Part shown: one piece after another, positions 57,998 to 64,000 of the stretch | Position numbering within the stretch: the stretch's first letter is position 1 | Layout: each line of letters starts with the position of its first letter | DNA from: Candidatus Rokuibacteriota bacterium | GTDB taxonomy: Bacteria > Methylomirabilota > Methylomirabilia > Rokubacteriales > CSP1-6 | Reading direction: 5' to 3' | DNA length: 64,000 nucleotides | Assembly: GCA_003220685.1 (NCBI GenBank) | Contig: QHTE01000056.1 | Coordinates: forward strand, 1-64,000 | Made by a program: the position numbers and the translations under genes | The notes under the pieces: generated by a model | What the model was told of the DNA's origin: nothing | The model's database searches: none | Seen by the model: only the letters and a program-made list of their open reading frames with translations

Positions 57998-58843
57998 ATG
58001 GCCGTCCGGTACGGGAGCCCCCTCAAGCGCGCGGTCACGTTCTACATTCCTCTGGTGCTGATGGTCGGGACGACGCTGTTTCCCTTCTACTGGATGGTGA
58101 TCACCTCGATCCGGCCCGACTCCGAGCTCTACAACGTGAAGATGAATCCCTTCTTCACGCTGCGCCCGACCCTCAAGCACTTCCAGGATCTGTTCGAGCT
58201 GACCATGTTCCTCCAGTGGGCGTGGAATACGCTGTTCATCGCCGTCGTCTCGACCGGCATCTCGCTCTTCTGTGGCCTGCTCGCCGGGTACGCGCTGGCG
58301 CGCCTGCAGTTTCGCTGGGCGCCGTCCCTCGGGACGGTGATCTTCATCACCTACCTTGTTCCGCCGACTCTGCTCTTCATCCCGCTTGGCGACGTCGTCA
58401 AGGCCTTCGGGATCGGCGATACGCCGTGGGCCGTGATTCTGACGTACCCGACGTTCCTGATCCCGTTCTGCACCTGGCTCCTGATGGGGTATTTCAAGAC
58501 CATTCCACGGGAGATCGAGGACTGCGCCCGGATCGACGGGGCGAGCCGGCTCCAGGCCATGGTCCGCATCAGCTTCCCGCTCGCCGTGCCCGGGATCCTG
58601 TCCGCCGGGATCTTCGCCTTCACCCTCTCGTGGAACGAGTTTCTCTACGCGCTCGTCTTCCTCTCATCGCCCCAGCAGAAGACGATCCCGATCGGAGTCT
58701 TCACCGAGCTCGTTCGCGGCGACGTCTTCTACTGGGGGCCGCTCATGGCGGGCGCTCTTCTGGGCTCGATTCCGGTCGCCCTCGTCTATTCGCTTTTCGT
58801 CGAGCACTACGTCACCGCTCTGACGGGGGCGGTCAAGGGGTAG
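57998..58843 (+). CDS. Sugar ABC transporter permease, MalG/UgpE type
   Basis: From ATG 57998, two bases after the previous stop, the 281-residue protein has the MalG pattern: YIPLVLMVGTTLFPFYWMVITSIRPDSEL, six helices, and the EAA loop REIEDCARIDGASRLQAMVRISFPLAVPG, with a LSWNEFLYALVFLSS helix after it. It completes the importer channel. No ATPase gene (MsmX/UgpC type) follows; the next gene is convergent, so the ATPase must come from elsewhere in the genome, as is common for this family. Confidence 0.92.
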   Translation: MAVRYGSPLKRAVTFYIPLVLMVGTTLFPFYWMVITSIRPDSELYNVKMNPFFTLRPTLKHFQDLFELTMFLQWAWNTLFIAVVSTGISLFCGLLAGYALARLQFRWAPSLGTVIFITYLVPPTLLFIPLGDVVKAFGIGDTPWAVILTYPTFLIPFCTWLLMGYFKTIPREIEDCARIDGASRLQAMVRISFPLAVPGILSAGIFAFTLSWNEFLYALVFLSSPQQKTIPIGVFTELVRGDVFYWGPLMAGALLGSIPVALVYSLFVEHYVTALTGAVKG

Positions 58844-59290
58844 TCAGCGCCACTTCTCCTCGACGGTGTTTGACAGCTGCGCCGCCGTGAGTGTTCGCGG
58901 GTCCTCGACGTCGACCGTCAGATGCTCGGTCGGCTTTGGCGTCGCGGTCATCAAGCTTACCCCCTCGGGTGAGTGGAAGCGGTGCCACGTGCCTTGGGGC
59001 ACGACGACCAGCATCCCGGCGCTCACCGCATAGGATTTCGGGCCGTCCTCCGCCATGATGAGTAGCGTCGCCGAGCCATCGACGATCTGCACGAGCTCAT
59101 CGCCGTTCGGGTGGCGTTCCCACGCTCCACCGCCGGCGAATTTGGCGCTGAAGATATTGCCGTCGCGGAACGGCGCCAACGTGGCGAAGCCTCCGCTCCC
59201 CTTCCGCTCGCCCTCGGTCATCTGCGGGGTGCGCCCGCGTAGCAGCTTCAATTTGGCGAACTCAGCTTTGAGATCCAGAATCGTGATCAT
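58844..59290 (-). CDS. Cupin-domain protein
   Basis: ATG complement of 59288-59290 is chosen because GGAGG lies five bases upstream; a GTG at 59302 would add four residues. The 148-residue product has a single cupin barrel: GGAWERHPNGDELVQIVDGSATLLI (motif 1 with His, Glu) and GMLVVVPQGTWHRFHSPEGVSLMTATP (motif 2 with the His), so a metal site is plausible. Single-domain cupins act as isomerases, dioxygenases or sugar-binding proteins. It is convergent with the sugar permease gene, one base apart, and may act on the imported compound. Confidence 0.85.
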   Translation of the reverse strand: MITILDLKAEFAKLKLLRGRTPQMTEGERKGSGGFATLAPFRDGNIFSAKFAGGGAWERHPNGDELVQIVDGSATLLIMAEDGPKSYAVSAGMLVVVPQGTWHRFHSPEGVSLMTATPKPTEHLTVDVEDPRTLTAAQLSNTVEEKWR

Positions 59291-59774
59291 CCTGTCCTCC
59301 ACCGTGCTAGCTCGTGATCAGGTTCTGCCTCCACGTCAAGCGGCCACGTAGATTACTAGATACCCGACCATCTTTACAGCGCCCAGGCACCGTGCGCGCC
59401 TGTCTTCCAGATGCCCCGTGGCGATCACGGCTGCGCCGAGTAACGTCTCCGACAGCCATTTCGCCCTGAATCACCGCCCATCTCTAAGTACCTACGTCAT
59501 TTGAGATTCGCGGCTGGCACCGGCGTCGCCCTTTGGATCACGAAGCAAGCGATGGGGCGACCAAGCGAAGCTATGACGATCGGCGCGACCTGCCTGCTGA
59601 CGATGATCGGCTGTGTGGTGAGGGAAAGGGATTACGGGCATACAGAACGCGTAGTTACCCGCGGCAGGCATACCTGACTTATGGGTGTTTACTCCGGGAA
59701 ATTTCGGGGAATTCCCCGCTTGTCCGAAGATCGGCACCATTGCATATGACACGGAACGAGGAATGGAGGCGATC
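59291..59774. other. Gene-free stretch
   Basis: No frame in these 480 bp resembles a protein and no RNA or repeat stood out. Confidence 0.45.
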
Positions 59775-60011
59775 ATGGCAGATCTGGTCTTCATAGTGTC
59801 GCGCACTGAGGCGAAACAGTACCAGTACCTCAGGCATGTATACGCGGACGAGAGTCGGGACGTGGTTCTGGACCGTCGCTCGGGCGAACGGCGGCAGGGC
59901 CTGAGGCCGCCGCCGATCGAACGACGCCACCAGGATCGGCGGCGCCATCGTGACATCACGCGAGAGCTCGAGTCATGGGGGTGGGCCTTGGCAAGGCGCC
60001 CAGTGAAGTAG
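59775..60011 (+). CDS. Small basic protein of the DRR-tail family
   Basis: ATG 59775 has GGAGG five bases upstream. The 78-residue product begins with a strand-helix unit (ADLVFIVSRTEAKQYQYLRHVY), then VVLDRRSGERRQ, IERRHQDRRRHRD, and ends with a LESWGWALARR helix-strand. The same order occurs in the last 85 residues of the protein encoded at 25786-26166, without that protein's zinc knuckle. The function is unknown. A further in-frame ATG at 59763 would add four residues. Confidence 0.65.
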   Translation: MADLVFIVSRTEAKQYQYLRHVYADESRDVVLDRRSGERRQGLRPPPIERRHQDRRRHRDITRELESWGWALARRPVK

Positions 60012-60121
60012 TGTGTGCGGATGCGGCAAACTGAAGCGGCGCTAGTTGCTAACCGGGCTCTGCTGGACGAAGCTTGAACCGCGCTCGCCGCGCTCCGTGA
60101 GACCATCCGGCGGCGACGCCT

Positions 60122-60694
60122 TCACTTCTGAACTGTGATGGCTTGCTTCTTCGACGCCTCCTGGACCCGTGTCGCTGCCTGAACCAACGCCAGCGTAGTC
60201 GCCGTATGATCTGTCAAATGCTTCTGCGCTTCCGCCTGCTTGACCTTTGCCGACTGCAGTTGTCGTTGAAAGAAGTCGACCTCCCATGGGGCGGCGTGAG
60301 CGACCGCTCTCTGGGCCCCAGCGACCTCGTTGGCAGCGACACGCACCTGTTTCCAATCGTTCGCGGCAGCGTACAGGGCGGCGCAGGCGTCCGAGATTGG
60401 CGCACCGAGCGCCTTGTGGTCCCCACGACTGAGAGGGATTTGGTATTTCTTACGGATCGACGAGAGCCGCTTCTCGATTCTGCCGATCTTGACCATGAAT
60501 TCGTCGTAGCTCGACTGAGCGCTGAGCACGGCGGATGCAGATCGGACGTCTACAAGCAGAGCGAGCAGCTCCTGCCGGAGTCGCTCGCTCTCCGGCCGGG
60601 CCGGCGCGGCGTTTGACGCCGATTGTTGTGCCAGTCCCAAGGATGGAGCGAGCGACACCAGAAGCACCAGTACAAGAGTCCTGATCGCCTTCAT
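60122..60694 (-). CDS. Exported coiled-coil protein of unknown function
   Basis: The 190-residue precursor has a signal peptide (LVLVLLVSLAPSLGLA) and an otherwise almost all-helical mature chain: LRQELLALLVDVRSASAVLSAQ, KIGRIEKRLSSIRKKYQI, an Ala-rich central helix and a long C-terminal coiled coil (QLQSAKVKQAEAQKHLTDH, VQEASKKQAI). It has no cysteines except one in the centre and no known catalytic motif. It could be a periplasmic scaffold or stress protein. I do not recognise the family. Confidence 0.7.
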   Translation of the reverse strand: MKAIRTLVLVLLVSLAPSLGLAQQSASNAAPARPESERLRQELLALLVDVRSASAVLSAQSSYDEFMVKIGRIEKRLSSIRKKYQIPLSRGDHKALGAPISDACAALYAAANDWKQVRVAANEVAGAQRAVAHAAPWEVDFFQRQLQSAKVKQAEAQKHLTDHTATTLALVQAATRVQEASKKQAITVQK

Positions 60695-60869
60695 AACTGT
60701 CTCCTCGACGCGTTCATCGAGAGGATCGTCCCGGAAATCGACCAGAGTGCATAACCAGTGCCGGTGACAAGAAGTGAGCGTGAGTAAGTATTTGTATCTG
60801 ATCGTCGCCAGCTGGTTACGGACAGAACGCTCCAGCTAGATGGACAAACCGCCTAGAGGGCGCCTGCGG

Positions 60870-62021
60870 TCACGCCGGCGCGAACACCCCACCCGCCGTC
60901 GCATCGGACAGCCGCGCCTCGCCGCCGGCGCCCGCTCGCGCGCTCGCGAACGCCGGATCCCGCTGGAGTACCGGCATGACACGGTCGGCGAAGAGGCGCA
61001 TGTTGATCTCCGACTCCTCGTGCGGCATGCCGCCGAACGCGAACTCGGTGATGAGGTGGTCGAGGCCCGTCAGGCGGTGGAGCTCCCGCACCTGCTGCAA
61101 GCACTCGTCCGGCGTGCCGACGATCTGGATGCTGACGTAGAAGTCGGTGGCCTTCTGCCGGAAGCCCTCGTCCTTCATCTTGGCGTACGTCTTCGCCATC
61201 TTTCCGTAGAACTCGTAGCCCTTGACGGTGGCGAGGTGCCCGTCCGAGAAGTGGTAGTGGCGGTCGATCGAGTCCCACTTGCGGGAGAGGTACTTCACGC
61301 CCCGCGCGCGCGCTTCATCGCGGCTCTCGGCGCACGAGACGTTGGTCAGGATGATCGGGGGCCGCGGCGCGTGGCCGACGCCGCTCGCGATCTGGCGGTA
61401 GCGCTCGATGTCCTCGGCGGCCTTGGGCCACTCGTTCTGCATGACGACCAGCACGCCGAACCCGAGCTTCGCCATGATCTCGGCCGACTCCGGGCTCACC
61501 GACGAGGCGTAGAACCGTCGCTCGGGATGCGAGATCGGGCGGGGGCGAATCGACGTCCGCGGGATCTTGAAGAATTCGCCGTCCCACTCGAACGTCTCGT
61601 GCGTCAGGGCCTTCACCACGATCTGGGCCGCCTCGACGAATCGCGGCCGCGCCTCTTCCATCGGGACGCGAAAGCCGGCGTACTCCACGCTCGCGGCGCC
61701 GCGGCCGAAGCCGAAGATGCAGCGGCCGCCCGAGATGACGTCGAGAAGCGCGATCTCCTCGGCCACGCGGACGGGGTCGTGCCAGGGCAGGACGATGACG
61801 GCCGTGCCGAGCGCGAGGCGGCGGGTCCGGCCGGCGTAGTAGCTCAAGAGCTGGGTCGGGGCGGGCGACATGGCGTAGCCGGTGAAGTGATGCTCCAGCG
61901 CCCACAGCGAGTCGAAGCCGAGCGGCTCGGCGAGATCGCCGAGCGCCATGTGCTCGCCGAGCACCGCCGCGTCGGACAGGCCTTCCTTCGTCAACATGTT
62001 GAGCGCGATGCCGACTTTCAC
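60870..62021 (-). CDS. LLM-class flavin-dependent oxidoreductase
   Basis: The 383-residue protein is a TIM-barrel luciferase-like monooxygenase: KVGIALNMLTKEGLSDAAVLGEH, GFDSLWALEHHFTGYAMSPAPTQLLSYYAGRTRRLALGTAVIVLPWHDPVRVAEEIALLD (FMN-binding region), GRCIFGFGRGAASVEYAGF and the C-terminal VGTPDECLQQVREL. It uses reduced FMN to oxidise organic substrates such as alkanesulphonates, nitrogen or aromatic compounds. It is divergent from a broken binding-protein gene 99 bp away. Confidence 0.92.
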   Translation of the reverse strand: MKVGIALNMLTKEGLSDAAVLGEHMALGDLAEPLGFDSLWALEHHFTGYAMSPAPTQLLSYYAGRTRRLALGTAVIVLPWHDPVRVAEEIALLDVISGGRCIFGFGRGAASVEYAGFRVPMEEARPRFVEAAQIVVKALTHETFEWDGEFFKIPRTSIRPRPISHPERRFYASSVSPESAEIMAKLGFGVLVVMQNEWPKAAEDIERYRQIASGVGHAPRPPIILTNVSCAESRDEARARGVKYLSRKWDSIDRHYHFSDGHLATVKGYEFYGKMAKTYAKMKDEGFRQKATDFYVSIQIVGTPDECLQQVRELHRLTGLDHLITEFAFGGMPHEESEINMRLFADRVMPVLQRDPAFASARAGAGGEARLSDATAGGVFAPA

Positions 62022-62120
62022 GATAGGCCTCCTCGATCGATCCGCTTTGCGCTAAGGTAGCCTGCCTTGGCAGGGGTCGGCAATCCGGCATGCCCGTCGA
62101 CGTCGCGAGGAGGTGCGCTC

Positions 62121-63382
62121 ATGGACTTCTCTCGTCGTGATCTCCTGACCCTGAGTGGACTGGCCTGGGCCGGCACGGTGCTGGGGCCGACGGGGCTCCA
62201 TGCGCAAACCCCCAAGCGCGGCGGCACGTTGACGCTTCGCGTCTGGGACCCGCCGCACTTCGACCCGTACCTGATCGTGGCCTTCAAGACCCAGGTCGTC
62301 TACAGCTTCACGCACAGCCGGCTCCTCAAGCACAAGGCCGGACCTTCGGTGCAACCCGGCAGCTTCGTCCTGGAAGGCGATCTGGCCGAATCCTGGAGCC
62401 AGCCCAACGAGACCACGTACGTTTTCCGGCTGCGGAAGGGTGCCCGGTGGCACACGAAGGCCCCCACGAACGGACGGGAGCTCACGGCCGACGACGTGGT
62501 CTACTCCATGGATCGCTTCCGCCACCTGACGGGCAACCCCCAGAACTATTTGCTGGGCGCTGTCGACCGGGTCGAGGCGACCGATCGCTATACGGTCAAG
62601 GTGACGCTCAAGGAGCCCTACGTGTGGTTCCCCGACATCGTCGCCAACCCGATGACCGGCGCCATCGTGGCTCGCGAAGCGGTGGAGAAATTCGGCGACC
62701 TCAATTGGCCCTGAACCGCCAGGCCCTCGTCGAGGCGGTCGTCGATGGCGCGGCGGTCTTCAATCCGCCGGGTCTTCCCATCGCCCTCAGGGATTGGTCT
62801 CTCCCGATCGATCAGCTTGGCGAGGGCGCGCACTACTACAAGCACGACCCCGCCGAAGCCCGCCGGCTGCTCGCTCAGGCCGGCTACCCGCGGGGCTTTG
62901 CGACGGTGGTGGATTTCCACAGCTTCGGCGAGACGGCCCTGGTCGACGGGGCGCAGCTCCTTGCGACGGACTTGAAGGAGATCGGCATCGAGGCCAAGCT
63001 CAACCAGCGGGAGTACGGCGCCTACATCGCGACCGTGCCCCTCGGGAAATATGAGGGTATCGTCTGGGGGCCCGCGACCCCGTTCCTCGAGCCCGACAGT
63101 TTCCTGGCCACCGCCTACCTGCCGGACAGCCCCCGCAACAACATGAAGGTGAACGACCCCCCGCTCACCGACATGCTCCTGCGCCAGCGGCGCGTTCAAG
63201 ACCCCGCGAAGCGGCGAGAGCTGATCCTCGAGATCCAGCGCTATCTGGCCAAGATGGTCTACCGGGCTTAAGCCTACTCCGCCGTCTTGCCTGCGGTGTG
63301 GGACCCTGCGCTCAAGAACTACGGGCCGAACCTCGGCTACGACTACGGCGGCCGCCTGATGGCGGCCTGGCTCGATCGCTGA
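62121..63382 (+). pseudogene. ABC substrate-binding protein, family 5, broken by deletion, frameshift and stop
   Basis: ATG 62121 (behind GGAGG) opens a Tat-type signal (DFSRRDLLTLSGLAWAG) and the N-terminal lobe up to EKFGDLNWP, where a stop falls at 62712-62714. From about 62700 the next frame continues with the C-terminal lobe (LALNRQALVEAVVDGAAV, RRLLAQAGYPRGFATVV), so a central portion of roughly 100 residues is missing and the frame has shifted. A TAA at 63269-63271 then interrupts the end, after which the same frame reads LKNYGPNLGYDYGGRLMAAW to the true stop at 63380-63382. Three lesions make it a pseudogene. Confidence 0.85.
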
Positions 63383-63387
63383 GCCTA

Positions 63388-63552
63388 GGGCCTCTGCGCG
63401 CTGCTCTCTTCCCTCCAAGCGGCCCCGGCAAGACGCTGGCGGTCATAGCCGTCGTTCGCTGGTTCGGGATCGACCTGCTGCGCATCGATCTGTCCCGGGT
63501 GGTGAGCAAGCACATCGGCGAGACCCAGAAGAATGTCGTGCGCGCACGATGA
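63388..63552 (+). pseudogene. AAA+ ATPase fragment (Walker A region)
   Basis: Six bases after the binding-protein remnant, about 55 codons read like the Walker A part of a FtsH/CDC48-like AAA+ ATPase: LFPPSGPGKTLAV, then LLRIDLSRVVSKHIGETQKNV. The P-loop is altered (GPGKT in place of GTGKT) and neither the start nor Walker B is present. It ends in TGA at 63550-63552. It is a small decayed piece of a larger gene. Confidence 0.7.
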
Positions 63553-63667
63553 GCTCGACCGCGACGAAACTATCGATGACTTTGGGGAGATTTGGGGTAT
63601 GAATTCGACAGGGGGTTCACGGACTACATCGGCAAGCTAACTGGCTAGCGACCGAAATCAGGTGGAC

Positions 63668-64000
63668 ATGCTCCTCGTCAGAACCCGGTTGAAGCCCAGC
63701 AAGGTTCACGGACTCGGATGTTTTGCCGCCGAGCGCATTCCGCGGGGCACCGTCGTCTGGACATTGGACGAGAGCATCGATATCCAGATGCCGCTCGCCA
63801 AGCTCGGCAGCCTGTCGCCTCCCACCGAGAGGTTCTACTTGACCTACGGACACGTCGAGATGCGTGATGGCGAGAAGATCGTCATTCTGTGCGGCGATCA
63901 CGCAAAGCACATGAATCATTCGGACAAGCCCAACGTGATCGAAGGAGACCCCGATCGGGAGGAGAACATTGCTGCCCGCGACATCGAAGCGGGCGAGGAG
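63668..64000 (+). CDS. SET-domain protein (partial, runs off the window)
   Basis: ATG 63668 follows AGGTGG and opens a frame with no stop up to the window end (111 codons). It reads as a SET domain: KPSKVHGLGCFAAERIPRGTVVW (the N-terminal hairpin), HMNHSDKPNV (the NHS-x-x-PN pseudoknot motif that forms the AdoMet/catalytic core) and AARDIEAGEE. SET enzymes methylate lysines on proteins using AdoMet; short bacterial forms are known but their targets are mostly not. The catalytic Tyr at the C-terminus would lie beyond the window. Confidence 0.85.
   Translation, partial: MLLVRTRLKPSKVHGLGCFAAERIPRGTVVWTLDESIDIQMPLAKLGSLSPPTERFYLTYGHVEMRDGEKIVILCGDHAKHMNHSDKPNVIEGDPDREENIAARDIEAGEE

Noticed and set aside
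1..64000. CRISPR arrays, insertion sequences, integrases, phage genes, rRNA genes
   Set aside because: Looked for on both strands: no regularly spaced repeats, transposase or integrase motifs (such as DDE or R-H-R-Y patterns), phage structural genes or rRNA sequences were seen.

Overview
The window is about two-thirds G+C and carries CCA-encoding tRNA genes. It holds an unusual number of periplasmic solute-binding proteins, together with LLM flavin oxidoreductases, amidohydrolases and secreted proteins of unknown function. This mix looks like an uncultured soil or subsurface bacterium of the Rokubacteria/Methylomirabilota type. That placement is an inference from gene content; no rRNA gene is present to test it.

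Layout. 1-2.1 kb: the end of a peptide-type ABC transporter (binding protein, DppB, DppC), followed by a 5'-truncated lysyl-oxidase-like gene. 3.1-8.6 kb: cell wall and quality control (NlpC/P60 lipoprotein, class A PBP, tRNA-Leu, smpB, tmRNA, an HtrA-type protease). 8.9-17.3 kb: a tightly packed eight-gene run (HAD phosphatase, nucleotidyltransferase, ATP-grasp, class III aminotransferase, Gfo/Idh/MocA dehydrogenase, a two-domain CDP-alcohol phosphotransferase, a CopD-like membrane protein, a flippase-like membrane protein). It looks like an undescribed pathway for a nucleotide-activated, possibly aminated, polyol or lipid headgroup, and is the best candidate here for a new system. 17.3-20.2 kb: AMIN-domain amidase, RNase PH, RdgB, tRNA-Pro. 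20.2-26.8 kb: secreted proteins, including one joining a c-type haem motif to prenyltransferase-like repeats, plus a polyamine pair (internally duplicated SpeD and a deoxyhypusine-synthase-like enzyme). 26.9-30.2 kb, minus strand: PlsC acyltransferase, a Spinster-like MFS transporter and a sphingomyelin-synthase-like PAP2 protein, probably a lysolipid uptake/re-acylation module. 30.3-34.3 kb: amidohydrolase, VOC protein, LysR regulator, thioredoxin-fold protein. 34.3-42.6 kb: a giant adenylate-cyclase/ATPase/TPR protein, an orphan binding protein, a DUF2330 plus NqrB/RnfD-like pair, and a 2-hydroxyacid dehydrogenase.

42.7-51.8 kb shows repeated rearrangement: a cyclase-family gene joined out of frame to another gene fragment, a 22-bp direct repeat whose second copy abuts tRNA-Arg, an exact 18-bp copy of the tRNA-Arg 3' end 2.4 kb downstream (attachment-site-like) with infA and a fosmidomycin-resistance-type MFS gene between, a KorAB 2-oxoacid:ferredoxin oxidoreductase, and a decayed E1-beta dehydrogenase gene meeting the leftover 3' tail of a binding-protein gene. 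51.8-59.3 kb: two more orphan binding proteins and a sugar ABC transporter without its ATPase. 59.8-64 kb: small secreted/basic proteins, an LLM oxidoreductase, a broken binding-protein gene, an AAA+ fragment, and a SET-domain gene cut by the window end.

Overall this is a heterotroph with heavy investment in uptake of peptides, sugars and organic acids, set in a chromosome with visible gene decay.
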